The notes beneath the pieces are model-generated. The model was given only the letters and a program-made list of their open reading frames with translations. It made no database searches and was not told where the DNA came from. Positions 43,005 through 51,859 of a stretch of DNA of 64,000 nt are shown piece by piece (the stretch's first letter is position 1; every line of letters starts with the position of its first letter). This DNA comes from Solimonas sp. SE-A11 (GTDB lineage Bacteria > Pseudomonadota > Gammaproteobacteria > Nevskiales > Nevskiaceae). Made by a program: the position numbers and the translations under genes. The DNA lies in NCBI RefSeq assembly GCF_030345715.1, contig NZ_JAUASX010000001.1, forward strand, positions 248,001-312,000. Direction: 5' to 3'.

Positions 43005-44306
43005 ATGAAGATGGGACGGCTCGCGCGTATCGCAGCAGGTACCTCACTGGCTCTGGCGGCGTTTGTCGCGCAGGCCTACACGGAAACGAGCGGCGGCTAC
43101 AACCTGCCGACCGGCGTCACTGACCTGAGCAAGGAGGTGCACAGCCTCCACATGCTGATCTTCTGGATCTGCGTGGCGATCGGCACCGTCGTCTTTGGCC
43201 TGATGATCTACTCGATCGTCAAGCACCGTAAGTCCAAGGGCCACAAGCCGGCCGACTTCCACGAGTCCACCCTGGTGGAAATCCTCTGGACCGCCGCGCC
43301 CTTCATCATCCTGATCGGCATGGCCATCCCGGCGGCCGGCACCCTGATCAAGATGGAAGACACCCGCAACGCCGACATGACGGTGAAGATCACCGGCTAC
43401 CAGTGGAAGTGGGAATACGAGTACCTGGGTGAAGGCGTGAAGTACTACTCCACCCTCACCGCCGAATCCAACGCCGCCCGCCAGCATGACGGCAACGGCC
43501 TGCTCAGCGGTGCCGCCTGGGCCAAGACCTTCAGCAAGGCGGAGCTCGAGCGGCTCAAGAACGTCGATGGCGGCAACTACCTGGTCAACGTCGACAACGA
43601 ACTCGTCCTGCCGGTCGGCAAGAAGGTCCGCTTCCTGATCACCTCCAACGACGTCATCCACGCCTGGTGGGTGCCCGAGATCGCCGTGAAGAAGGACGCC
43701 ATCCCGGGCTACGTCAACGAGACCTGGGCCAAGATCAACACCCCGGGCGTCTACCGCGGCGTCTGCGCCGAGCTCTGCGGCCGTGACCACGGCTTCATGC
43801 CGATCGTGGTCCGTGCCCTGCCGGAAGCCGAGTACAACGCCTGGCTGGCCAAGCAGAAGGGTGGCGAGCCCGCCGCTGCCGCCGCTCCGGCTGCCGCCCC
43901 GATCGAAGTGGCGACCGCTCCGGCGACCACCGCCACCGATGCGGCCCCGGCCGCTGCGCCGGTCGAGGTTGCCGCTGCCGCTCCCGCCGCCCCGGCCGCC
44001 GCCAAGGAACTGTCCAAGGACGAACTGATGAAGAAGGGTGAGCAGGTCTATACCGCCAACTGCTCGGCCTGCCACCAGCCCACCGGCAAGGGCCTGCCGC
44101 CGAACTTCCCTTCGCTGGTCGGCAGCAAGGTCGTCAAGGGCGCCGCCATGGATCACATCAAGCAGACGCTCAACGGCAAGGGCATGATGCCCCCGTTCAA
44201 GCACCTGTCCGACCTCGACGTCGCGGCCGTGGTGACCTATCAGCGCAACTCGTGGGGCAACAGCAGCGGCGTGGTCCAGCCGGCCGCCGTCGCCGCCGCG
44301 CGCTAA
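43005..44306 (+). CDS. coxB: Cytochrome c oxidase subunit II with fused cytochrome c domain
   Basis: A 433-residue subunit II. A signal peptide is followed by two membrane helices (about residues 48-70 and 90-112) and the CuA domain with CAELCGRDHGFM (CX3CX3HX2M). An Ala/Pro-rich linker (about 285-340) leads to a C-terminal cytochrome c domain whose haem site is CSACH and axial Met likely in GKGMMPPF. The fusion makes this a caa3-type enzyme, with the haem passing electrons to CuA. GGGAGAGTAAGG precedes ATG 43005. Confidence 0.95.
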   Translation: MKMGRLARIAAGTSLALAAFVAQAYTETSGGYNLPTGVTDLSKEVHSLHMLIFWICVAIGTVVFGLMIYSIVKHRKSKGHKPADFHESTLVEILWTAAPFIILIGMAIPAAGTLIKMEDTRNADMTVKITGYQWKWEYEYLGEGVKYYSTLTAESNAARQHDGNGLLSGAAWAKTFSKAELERLKNVDGGNYLVNVDNELVLPVGKKVRFLITSNDVIHAWWVPEIAVKKDAIPGYVNETWAKINTPGVYRGVCAELCGRDHGFMPIVVRALPEAEYNAWLAKQKGGEPAAAAAPAAAPIEVATAPATTATDAAPAAAPVEVAAAAPAAPAAAKELSKDELMKKGEQVYTANCSACHQPTGKGLPPNFPSLVGSKVVKGAAMDHIKQTLNGKGMMPPFKHLSDLDVAAVVTYQRNSWGNSSGVVQPAAVAAAR

Positions 44307-44324
44307 GAAATTCAGGAGTAGAAC

Positions 44325-45986
44325 ATGGCTCATCACGACCACGCCCACGACGATCACGCTCACGACGAGCACCATGGTCCCGAGAAGGGAATCATGCGGT
44401 GGATCAAGACCACCAACCACAAGGACCTGGGTACCCTGTACCTGTTCTTCGCGTTCACCATGTTCTTCATCGGCGGCCTGATGTCGCTGGTGATCCGTGC
44501 CGAGCTGTTCCACCCTGGCCTGCAGTTCGTCGATCCTGAGTTCTTCAACCAGATGACGACGATGCACGCGCTGGTGATGATCTTCGGCGGCGTGATGCCG
44601 GCCTGGGTCGGCCTGGCCAACTGGATGGTGCCGATGATGATCGGCTGCTCCGACCTGGCGCTGCCGCGCATCAACAACTGGGGCTTCTGGATCCTGCCCT
44701 TCGCCTTCACCATGCTGCTGGGCACGCTGTTCATGGAAGGCGGCGCCCCCGCGGGCGGCTGGACCATGTACCCGCCGCTGGTGCTGCAGACCGGCAACGC
44801 CTTCCCGTTCCTGATCTTCGCCGTGCATCTCATGGGTATCTCGTCGATCACCGGCGCGATCAACGTGGCGGTGACGATCCTGAACATGCGCGCCCCGGGC
44901 ATGAGCCTGCTCAAGATGCCGCTGTTCGTCTGGACCTGGCTGATCACCGCCTACCTGCTGATCGCCGTCATGCCGGTGCTCGCCGGCGCCGTGACCATGC
45001 TGCTGACCGACAAGTACTTCCTCACCAGCTTCTTCACGGCGTCTGGTGGCGGCGACCCGGTCATGTTCCAGCACATCTTCTGGTTCTTCGGCCACCCCGA
45101 GGTGTACATCCTGATCCTGCCGGCCTTCGGCATCGTCAGCACGATCATCCCGACCTTCGCCCGCAAGGCGCTGTTCGGCTATGACTCCATGGTGTACGCG
45201 GTGGCCTCCATCGCCTTCCTGTCGTTCATCGTGTGGGCGCACCACATGTTCACGGTGGGCATGCCGCTGGCCGGCGAGCTGTTCTTCATGTTCGCCACCA
45301 TGCTGATCGCCGTGCCCACGGGCGTGAAGGTGTTCAACTGGGTCGCCACCATGTGGAAGGGCTCGATGACCTTCGAGAGCCCGATGCTGTTCGCCCTGGC
45401 CTTCGTGTTCCTGTTCACCATCGGCGGCTTCTCGGGCCTGATGCTCGCCATCACCCCGGTGGACTTCCAGTACCACGACACCTACTTCGTCGTCGCCCAC
45501 TTCCACTACGTGCTGGTGCCGGGTGCGGTGTTCGCCATCCTGGCCGGTGTGTACTACTGGATCCCGAAGTGGACCGGCCGCATGTACAGCGAGAAGTGGG
45601 GCAAGATCCACTTCTGGCTCTCGGCCATCTTCATCAACATCACCTTCTTCCCGCAGCACTTCGCAGGCCTCGCCGGCATGCAGCGCCGCGTCCCGGACTA
45701 CGCCGTGCAGTTCGTTGACTGGAACGTCTGGTCCACGATCGGCGCCTTCGGCTTCTTCCTGGCGCAGTTCATCTTCATCTTCAACATGCTCGCCTGCTGC
45801 TACGGCTGGTTCGGCCGCAAGCAGGGCCTGCCCGACCGCGTCTGGGAAGGCGCGCACGGCCTGGAATGGACGGTGCCGTCGCCGGCTCCGTACCACACCT
45901 TTGAAGTGCCGCCGGTCGTCTCCGACAACGAGCTGACCGCTACGCACGATGCCGTCGATGCCTTGGACAAGCACAAGCTGAGCTGA
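44325..45986 (+). CDS. ctaD: Cytochrome c oxidase subunit I
   Basis: A 553-residue, twelve-helix haem-copper subunit with the haem a and haem a3/CuB centre. [18 protein letters not shown] holds the CuB His and cross-linked Tyr plus the D-channel Glu; WAHHMF supplies the two other CuB His, and VAHFHYVL the haem ligands. The extreme N terminus is strongly His/Asp-rich ([17 protein letters not shown]), a possible metal-binding tag. CAGGAG precedes the ATG. Standard order after coxB. Confidence 0.97.
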   Translation: MAHHDHAHDDHAHDEHHGPEKGIMRWIKTTNHKDLGTLYLFFAFTMFFIGGLMSLVIRAELFHPGLQFVDPEFFNQMTTMHALVMIFGGVMPAWVGLANWMVPMMIGCSDLALPRINNWGFWILPFAFTMLLGTLFMEGGAPAGGWTMYPPLVLQTGNAFPFLIFAVHLMGISSITGAINVAVTILNMRAPGMSLLKMPLFVWTWLITAYLLIAVMPVLAGAVTMLLTDKYFLTSFFTASGGGDPVMFQHIFWFFGHPEVYILILPAFGIVSTIIPTFARKALFGYDSMVYAVASIAFLSFIVWAHHMFTVGMPLAGELFFMFATMLIAVPTGVKVFNWVATMWKGSMTFESPMLFALAFVFLFTIGGFSGLMLAITPVDFQYHDTYFVVAHFHYVLVPGAVFAILAGVYYWIPKWTGRMYSEKWGKIHFWLSAIFINITFFPQHFAGLAGMQRRVPDYAVQFVDWNVWSTIGAFGFFLAQFIFIFNMLACCYGWFGRKQGLPDRVWEGAHGLEWTVPSPAPYHTFEVPPVVSDNELTATHDAVDALDKHKLS

Positions 45987-45991
45987 TTGAC

Positions 45992-46108
45992 ATGAGCAGC
46001 GTCGACCTTCGCGCCCGGGCGCGCCGTAACAAGATCCTGGGGGTCCTGCACCTCCTGCTTGCGCTCGGCATCGTGGCGGGCTTCGTCATCGCGCAGAGCC
46101 ATCGCTGA
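45992..46108 (+). CDS. Small cytochrome oxidase-associated membrane protein (38 residues)
   Basis: A short gene between ctaD and ctaG: a basic N terminus (SSVDLRARARRNK) and one membrane helix (ILGVLHLLLALGIVAGFVIA). Small single-helix proteins at this position are found in other proteobacterial cox operons and are annotated as oxidase small assembly proteins. Its stop overlaps the ctaG ATG (46108). Position, hydrophobicity and coupling support it as real. Confidence 0.75.
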   Translation: MSSVDLRARARRNKILGVLHLLLALGIVAGFVIAQSHR

Positions 46109-46659
46109 TGGACGCCGGCGCGCGGCGCAGCACTTTCAAGTTCGTGCTCGTCGTCGTCGGCATGTTCGGCTTCGGTTTTGCGCTGGTGCCGATGTACAAC
46201 GCGCTCTGCGACGCGATCGGCCTGAACGGCAAGGTCAAGATGCAGGCGGCGGCGGAGCCGGTGCAGGTGGATACCAGCCGGACGGTGACGGTGCAGTTCG
46301 TCACCACCGTCAACGGCGGGCGCACCTGGGAGTTCCGTGCCGAGGAAGACAGCGTCAAGGTCCACCCCGGCGAGATGCGCGCGGTGAAGTTCTACGCCCG
46401 CAACACCGAGGGACGCGACCTGATCGCGCAGGCGGTGCCCAACGTCGCTCCGATGGAAGCGGCCAAGCACATGCGCAAGACGGATTGCTTCTGCTTCAAC
46501 CAGCAGCCCTTCGCGGCCGGGGAAGAGAAGCACATGCCGGTGGTGTTTATGCTGGACCCCGCCCTGCCCAAGGACGTGGATACCGTCACGCTGTCGTATA
46601 CGTTTTTTGAAGTGGAGCAGGTGGCCCACCAGGGCGCGCCGGCACAACCGAAGATTTGA
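46108..46659 (+). CDS. ctaG: Cytochrome c oxidase copper-delivery protein CtaG/Cox11
   Basis: A 183-residue protein with one N-terminal membrane helix (FVLVVVGMFGFGFALVPMY) and a periplasmic immunoglobulin-like domain that inserts CuB into subunit I. The copper-binding motif is DCFCFNQQPF; VQFVTTVNGGRTWEF and MPVVFMLDPALPKDV are family segments. It overlaps the small upstream gene and precedes coxC by 17 bases. Confidence 0.95.
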   Translation: MDAGARRSTFKFVLVVVGMFGFGFALVPMYNALCDAIGLNGKVKMQAAAEPVQVDTSRTVTVQFVTTVNGGRTWEFRAEEDSVKVHPGEMRAVKFYARNTEGRDLIAQAVPNVAPMEAAKHMRKTDCFCFNQQPFAAGEEKHMPVVFMLDPALPKDVDTVTLSYTFFEVEQVAHQGAPAQPKI

Positions 46660-46676
46660 GACACAGAGGAACAGTC

Positions 46677-47555
46677 ATGGCCGAGCACGCCACTCCGAAT
46701 CCCGACCGTTATTTCGTACCCGCCCCCAGCGCCTGGCCGTTCGCGCTGACGGTGGCGCTGGTCGCGATCCTGGCTGGCGTCTCCAGCTACCTGGAAGACA
46801 AGCACATCGGCCCGGTGCCCATCTATGCCGGTGCCGTGCTGATGATCTACATCCTGTTCCGCTGGTTCCGCGGTGTGGCCATGGAGAGCGAGGGCGGCTT
46901 CTACGGCGCCCAGGTCGACCGCACCTACCGCTGGAGCATGGCCTGGTTCATCTTCTCCGAGGTGATGTTCTTCGGCGCGTTCTTCGGCGCGCTGTATTAC
47001 GCCCGTCACCTGTCGCTGCCCTGGCTGGGTGGTGAGGGCAGCAAGATCGAAACCAACCTGCAGCTGTGGTCCGGCTTCGAGAACCACTGGCCGACCAACG
47101 GCCCGGCCAAGCTCAACGGCGACTTCGACACCATCCCGGCGTTCGACGTGCCCTTCATCAACACCCTGCTGCTGCTGACCTCGGGCGTGACGCTGACCCT
47201 GGCGCACCACGCGCTGAAGGCCAACAAGCGCACCGCCACGATCCTGTGGATGTGGGCGACGGTGGCCCTGGGCTGCGCGTTCCTGTTCTTCCAGGTCGAA
47301 GAGTACATGCACGCCTACGGCGACCTGAACCTGAAGATGGCCTCCGGCATCTACGGCTCGACCTTCTTCATGCTCACCGGCTTCCACGGCATGCACGTGA
47401 CGCTGGGCACGCTGATGCTGCTGATCATCACGCTGCGCCTGATGTCCGGGCACTTCAAGCCCGACTCGCATTTCGGCTTCGAGGGCGTGGCCTGGTACTG
47501 GCACTTCGTGGACGTGGTCTGGATCGGCCTGTTCATCGTGGTGTACTGGCTCTAA
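46677..47555 (+). CDS. coxC: Cytochrome c oxidase subunit III
   Basis: A 292-residue seven-helix subunit III. YRWSMAWFIFSEVMFFGAFFG, HHALKANKR, FFMLTGFHGMHVTLG and the C-terminal VAWYWHFVDVVWIGLFIVVYW are characteristic. ATG 46677 is chosen because AGAGGA lies just upstream and the family start follows. A bidirectional terminator lies beyond the stop. Confidence 0.95.
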   Translation: MAEHATPNPDRYFVPAPSAWPFALTVALVAILAGVSSYLEDKHIGPVPIYAGAVLMIYILFRWFRGVAMESEGGFYGAQVDRTYRWSMAWFIFSEVMFFGAFFGALYYARHLSLPWLGGEGSKIETNLQLWSGFENHWPTNGPAKLNGDFDTIPAFDVPFINTLLLLTSGVTLTLAHHALKANKRTATILWMWATVALGCAFLFFQVEEYMHAYGDLNLKMASGIYGSTFFMLTGFHGMHVTLGTLMLLIITLRLMSGHFKPDSHFGFEGVAWYWHFVDVVWIGLFIVVYWL

Positions 47556-47567
47556 CCCGGCCGGCAA

Positions 47568-47600
47568 CAAAAAAAGGGCGGCCATCCGGCCGCCCTTTTT
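47568..47600. terminator. Bidirectional terminator between coxC and the DUF2909 gene
   Basis: GGGCGGCC/GGCCGCCC stem with loop ATCC, flanked by A-run and T-run, so it can stop transcription from both convergent genes. Confidence 0.85.
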
Positions 47601-47620
47601 GCTTTACCGCTTTACCGCGC

Positions 47621-47860
47621 TCAAGGCGACGCTTCGACGTTGGCGGGGCGGCCCTGGTAGATGCCATGGGGCTTGAGCCAGCCCATGAAGTAGCTGAGGA
47701 CCAGGAACAGGATCAGCGTGACCGACAGGGCCACGCGCAGTTTCAGGCTGTTGAGCATGCGGCGACGGTTGCCGGGGTCCTTCACCAGGAAGGTGCCGCC
47801 GGCGATCAGGGAGCCGATGATGGCCAGCAGCAGGACGATGATGATGGTTTTGACGAGCAT
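47621..47860 (-). CDS. DUF2909 twin-transmembrane protein
   Basis: A 79-residue protein with two membrane helices (LVKTIIIVLLLAIIGSLIAGG and LRVALSVTLILFLVLSYFMGW) around a DPGNRRRML loop, the DUF2909 pattern. It is regularly found, oppositely oriented, between coxC and the SURF1 gene. ATG 47860 is preferred to a longer start because the upstream residues are low-complexity. Function unknown; association with oxidase assembly is by position. Confidence 0.85.
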   Translation of the reverse strand: MLVKTIIIVLLLAIIGSLIAGGTFLVKDPGNRRRMLNSLKLRVALSVTLILFLVLSYFMGWLKPHGIYQGRPANVEASP

Positions 47861-47965
47861 GGGCAGGACATCCGGAGGCAGGGGAGCGGCGGCGCAGGGA
47901 ACGCGCACGGCCGTTGGCTGGTCATCTTACCGGTCCGCCACCGTCGCCGCCTGCCGCTCCCTGCC

Positions 47966-48679
47966 ATGAACTACACATTCCGACCGCCCTGGTGGGCCTG
48001 GCTGGCCACCGCCGCCCTCAGTGCCCTGATGATCAACCTGGGCCTCTGGCAGTACCACCGCGGCCAGGCCAAGGAAGGGCTGATGCGGGCCTACGCCGAA
48101 GCCTCGGCGGCCGCGGCCACCCCGTTCGACCCGGCCGAGCCGCCCCATGCGGAAGCCATGCTTCGGCGCTCCCTGTCCGGCGATTACCTGGGCGCGCGCC
48201 AACTGCTGCTGGACAACCAGGGCTCCAAGCGCCGCGCCGGCTACCATGCCTGGGCGGCGCTGCGCCTGGCCGACGGCAGTCTGGTGATGGTGGATCGCGG
48301 CTGGGTGCCGGGCAACCCGGACCGCAGCCAGTTGCCGGCGCTGGAGATCCCGTCCGGCACGGTGAAGATCGAGGGCTTCTGGCGGCCGCTGCCGCGCCCA
48401 GGCCTGCGCGTGGCGAGCGATAATTGCGATGAGCGCCCCTTCCCCCGCGTGGTGCAGTACCCCACGCAGGAGGACCTGGCCTGTCTCTATCCCGGCGAGC
48501 GCGTGGCGCCCGGCCTGCTGCTGCTGGCGCCCGAGGCGCCGGGCGGCTATGAACGCGAATGGAATATCGGCGTCGAAGTGCCGCCGCAAAAGCACTACGG
48601 TTATGCCCTGCAGTGGTTCGCCTTTACCGCGACCCTGCTGGTCCTCTTCATCAGGCTCAATCTCAAGCGTCGATCATGA
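47966..48679 (+). CDS. SURF1-family cytochrome oxidase assembly protein
   Basis: A 237-residue protein with membrane helices at both ends (WWAWLATAALSALMINLGLWQ and YALQWFAFTATLLVLFIRLN) and a periplasmic domain between. Family signatures are LGLWQYHRGQAKEGLM, RRSLSGDYLGARQLLLDNQ and VMVDRGWVPGNPDRSQLP. SURF1 assists haem a insertion into subunit I. It diverges from the DUF2909 gene and overlaps the next ATG by four bases. Confidence 0.93.
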   Translation: MNYTFRPPWWAWLATAALSALMINLGLWQYHRGQAKEGLMRAYAEASAAAATPFDPAEPPHAEAMLRRSLSGDYLGARQLLLDNQGSKRRAGYHAWAALRLADGSLVMVDRGWVPGNPDRSQLPALEIPSGTVKIEGFWRPLPRPGLRVASDNCDERPFPRVVQYPTQEDLACLYPGERVAPGLLLLAPEAPGGYEREWNIGVEVPPQKHYGYALQWFAFTATLLVLFIRLNLKRRS

Positions 48680-49278
48680 ATCCCACCGAGCACCCCGTTG
48701 GCCGCGGCCGTGGCCAGTTCCTGCTGCTGGCCACGCTGTTCTTCGCACCGCTGCTGCTGGCCATCGTGTTCTATTTCTTCGCTCCGGCCTGGCAGCCGAC
48801 GCACAAGACCAACTACGGCCAGCTGATCAACCCGGCGCGGCCGCTGCCGGCGCTGCAACTGCTGGATCATGACGGCAAGCCGCAGGATCGCGAGGCCCTG
48901 CGCGGCAAGTGGAGCTTCGTTTACCTGGCCGGAGCCGGTTGCGAGACCGCCTGTCTGCAGAAGCTCTACCAGATCCGCCAGATCCGCACCCTGCTCAACG
49001 AGAAGCGCCAGCGCGTGCAGCGCGTCTACCTGGCCCCGGATATGGCTGGCCTGAAGGCAGGCGAGGAAGCCCTGAAGAAGGAGCACCCAGACCTGGTGTT
49101 CCTGGCCGCCAGCGGACAGGGCGATGACCTGGCCCGCTTCCTGGAAGCCAAGGACCCGCAGGCCCTGTACCTGATCGACCCGCTTGGCAACTGGTTGATG
49201 GTCTACCCGGCCAACGCGGAGTCGCCGGGCATCCTGAAGGACATCAAGAAGCTGCTGCGGTTGAGCCAGATTGGATAA
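48676..49278 (+). CDS. Membrane-anchored Sco/thioredoxin-like oxidase assembly protein
   Basis: A 200-residue protein with one N-terminal helix (FLLLATLFFAPLLLAIVFYFF) and a periplasmic thioredoxin-fold domain. LRGKWSFVYLAGAGCETACLQKLYQ carries a CX3C pair as in Sco copper chaperones, and the late YLIDPLGNWLMVYP matches the fold, but the Sco His region is less clear. Homologues sit in this slot of cox clusters as uncharacterised proteins. Likely role: copper or redox handling of subunit II. Coupled to SURF1 by overlap. Confidence 0.8.
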   Translation: MNPTEHPVGRGRGQFLLLATLFFAPLLLAIVFYFFAPAWQPTHKTNYGQLINPARPLPALQLLDHDGKPQDREALRGKWSFVYLAGAGCETACLQKLYQIRQIRTLLNEKRQRVQRVYLAPDMAGLKAGEEALKKEHPDLVFLAASGQGDDLARFLEAKDPQALYLIDPLGNWLMVYPANAESPGILKDIKKLLRLSQIG

Positions 49279-49335
49279 AGGACAGGCATGGGGTTGCCGT
49301 CCATGGCGGGACGGCGACTCGCCCATCCAACCCCT

Positions 49336-49426
49336 GGGCGGCCATCCATGGCCGCCCGTGGTCCGCTTTGGCGATGCCCTTTAGGCATCGCCAAAGCGCG
49401 GCGAATCACCCGCTTGCGGGAGAGGG
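49336..49426. repeat. Cluster of intergenic palindromes between the Sco-like gene and ctaA
   Basis: Two perfect hairpins lie side by side: GGGCGGCCAT/ATGGCCGCCC (49336-49357) and CGCTTTGGCGATGCC/GGCATCGCCAAAGCG (49364-49398). They are followed by an inverted copy (49409-49426) of the 18-base element found upstream of spoT. The gene-free stretch is 49279-49527; I see no coding sequence in it. Confidence 0.65.
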
Positions 49427-49527
49427 GGCCGAATCGAGGCGCCCGGGCTGGGACGAAATGCCCAGCCGACCCCCGGCCCCCGATCCTGTAAAATCTGTCC
49501 CCCGCGTCGAGTCACTAGCCTGCCGCC

Positions 49528-50604
49528 ATGTCCTGGTTCCGCCGCATCAATTTCCTCGCCATCTGCCTGTGTTTCGGCGTCGTCGTGCTCGGAGCCTTCG
49601 TGCGCCTGTCGCATGCCGGCCTGGGTTGTCCGGACTGGCCGGGCTGCTACGGCCATATCGGCGTGCCCCTGGAGGCCCATGATGTGGCCAAGGCGGAGCA
49701 GAATTTCCCGCAGCGTCCGGTGGAGGCCCATAAAGCCTGGAAGGAGATGATCCACCGCTACTTCGCTTCGACGCTGGGCCTGCTGATCGTGGCGCTGGCA
49801 TTCATGAGCCTGAAGCTGCGCAGGCAGGGGGCACCGGGCGTGCTGCCCTGGGTATTGGTGGCCTTGGTGATCTTCCAGGGCTTGCTGGGCATGTGGACCG
49901 TGACCGAGCTGCTCAAGCCGCTGATCGTGACCGCCCACCTCATCGGCGGCATGAGCACGCTGTCGCTGCTGGTCTGGCTGTGGCTGGCCAGTGGCCGCCC
50001 CGCTGTGGCTGACGCCGAGCCCGCGCGCCACCGCTCCGAGCGCCAGCTGGCCATCGAGCTGCAGCGTACCCCGGCGCAGGAAGGCCCCAAGCCCCTGCCG
50101 CTGCCGCCGTCCAGGCTGCGCCGCTACGCGCTGGGCGCGCTGCTGCTGGTCTGCGTGCAGATCTTCCTGGGCGGCTGGACCAGCACCAACTATTCGGCCC
50201 TGGCCTGCCCGGACCTGCCGACCTGTCATGGAAAATGGCTGCCGGAGCTGGATGTACCCACCGCCTTCACCCTGTGGCACGGCCTGGGTATCGACTACGA
50301 GCACGGCATCCTCGATGCGCGGGCACGCGTCACCATCCACTTCTTCCATCGCGTGGGCGCGGTCGTGGTGACCGTGGCGCTGCTGCTGCTGGGCTGGTTC
50401 CTGTGGCGGCGTGGCGAATTCCCGATCTGGCGCGGCTATGGCGTGGCGGTGGTGGCGGCGCTGGCGCTGCAGGTGTCCATTGGCCTGTCGGTCGTCAAGC
50501 TGCAGCTGCCGCTGGGCCTTGCCACGGCGCACAATGCCGGGGCGGCGATCCTCCTGCTGACCCTGGTCAGCCTCAATTTCTTCGCCTGGAAGGCCCGTCG
50601 CTAG
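49528..50604 (+). CDS. ctaA: Haem A synthase (COX15/CtaA)
   Basis: A 358-residue polytopic membrane enzyme oxidising the C8 methyl of haem O to give haem A. Two homologous four-helix halves are seen: [17 protein letters not shown] with [15 protein letters not shown] in the first, and [20 protein letters not shown] with [17 protein letters not shown] in the second. Cys pairs occur in both loops as in type B enzymes. It is followed two bases later by ctaB. Confidence 0.95.
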   Translation: MSWFRRINFLAICLCFGVVVLGAFVRLSHAGLGCPDWPGCYGHIGVPLEAHDVAKAEQNFPQRPVEAHKAWKEMIHRYFASTLGLLIVALAFMSLKLRRQGAPGVLPWVLVALVIFQGLLGMWTVTELLKPLIVTAHLIGGMSTLSLLVWLWLASGRPAVADAEPARHRSERQLAIELQRTPAQEGPKPLPLPPSRLRRYALGALLLVCVQIFLGGWTSTNYSALACPDLPTCHGKWLPELDVPTAFTLWHGLGIDYEHGILDARARVTIHFFHRVGAVVVTVALLLLGWFLWRRGEFPIWRGYGVAVVAALALQVSIGLSVVKLQLPLGLATAHNAGAAILLLTLVSLNFFAWKARR

Positions 50605-50605
50605 C

Positions 50606-51511
50606 ATGGCTGCCACGATGGAGCAGACCCTGAGCCTGCGGGCACGGCTCAACGAATACTACGAGCTGACCAAGCCCCGCGTGGTCATGCTGATCGTGTT
50701 CACCGCGATCGTCGGCATGTTCCTGGCAGTGCCCGGCCTGCCGCCCTGGGGCGGCTTCCTCTGGGGTACCCTGGGCATCGCCCTGCAGGCAGCCTCGGCG
50801 GCGGCGGTGAACCAGATCATCGACCGCAATATCGATGCGCGCATGGCTCGCACCTGCGGCCGCCCGCTGGTCACCGGCGCCCTGACGATGACCGAATCCA
50901 TCGCCTTCGCCACGGCGCTGGGCATCGGCGGCTTCGTGCTGCTGTGGTTCCTGGTCAACCCGCTGACCGCCGTGCTGACCCAGTTCACGCTGATCGGCTA
51001 CGCCGGCATCTACACGCTTTATCTCAAGCGCGCTACGCCGCAGAACATCGTGATCGGCGGCGCTGCCGGTGCGGCCCCGCCAGTACTGGGCTGGGTGGCG
51101 GTGACCGGGGAGGTCCATCCGCATTCGCTGATCCTGTTCCTGATCATCTTCATCTGGACCCCCCCGCACTTCTGGGCGCTGGCGATCGAGCGGCACAAGG
51201 AGTACGCCGCCGCCGACATCCCGATGCTGCCGGTGACCCATGGCCTGGAGTTCACCCGCACCCAGGTGCTGCTCTACACCGTGCTGCTGACGGCGGTGAC
51301 GGTGCTGCCCTTCGCGGTGGGCATGTCGGGCTGGCTGTACCTGGTGGGCACCCTGATCCTGGACGGCCTGTTCCTGTACTACGCCTTCCGGCTCAAGTAC
51401 GCCCCCCTTCCGGGCCTGCCGATGAAGACCTTCGGCTACTCCATCGTCTACCTGATGGCGATCTTCACCCTGCTGCTGGTGGACCACTACCTGCCCCGCG
51501 CGGCGCTCTGA
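50606..51511 (+). CDS. ctaB: Protohaem IX farnesyltransferase (haem O synthase)
   Basis: A 301-residue UbiA-superfamily membrane prenyltransferase converting haem b to haem O. Asp-rich motif [20 protein letters not shown] and the second motif region [21 protein letters not shown] are intact, together with [17 protein letters not shown]. It forms a unit with ctaA, supplying haem A for the oxidase. No sco gene follows, unlike in pseudomonads. Confidence 0.96.
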   Translation: MAATMEQTLSLRARLNEYYELTKPRVVMLIVFTAIVGMFLAVPGLPPWGGFLWGTLGIALQAASAAAVNQIIDRNIDARMARTCGRPLVTGALTMTESIAFATALGIGGFVLLWFLVNPLTAVLTQFTLIGYAGIYTLYLKRATPQNIVIGGAAGAAPPVLGWVAVTGEVHPHSLILFLIIFIWTPPHFWALAIERHKEYAAADIPMLPVTHGLEFTRTQVLLYTVLLTAVTVLPFAVGMSGWLYLVGTLILDGLFLYYAFRLKYAPLPGLPMKTFGYSIVYLMAIFTLLLVDHYLPRAAL

Positions 51512-51859
51512 GCGGGTCCAGGCCGTCCTGGGTCCTTGCAGGGGAAGGCAATATGCCCGACCGGGCATCAAAGGCTCGTCCTGGCGGGGTATCGAAGCCT
51601 GTGAATGGTCATTCTCTCACTGGTGCTTCCCTCGGGGCCATCGCCCGCATCCGACTTAGGTCGGAGGGCGTATTGGGGCCGAGGGTGTAAAGATATTCTG
51701 GGCCTATAGATATTTCATACGTCGGGAGCAAACCGACTGCGGGTTGCGGATATTTGCCAATGGTCGGAACTTGACCAGTGGGCTAAACTGCCCCCTGATA
51801 TGGAATAACCTTAGGCCGCAATCGACGGCTTGCCAGCAATCTTGTAGGGAGATTCAGAT
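51512..51859. other. Intergenic region between ctaB and the esterase lipoprotein gene
   Basis: 348 bases, less GC-rich than surroundings near its end (for example TAGATATTTCATACG around 51705-51722). TTGACC occurs around 51770 but without a convincing -10 at the right distance. No coding sequence, tRNA or hairpin terminator is evident. Confidence 0.4.

Noticed and set aside
43044-45974. A 976-codon minus-strand open frame across coxB and ctaD
   Set aside because: His/Gly/Asp/Gln-rich nonsense antisense to two unmistakable oxidase subunits.
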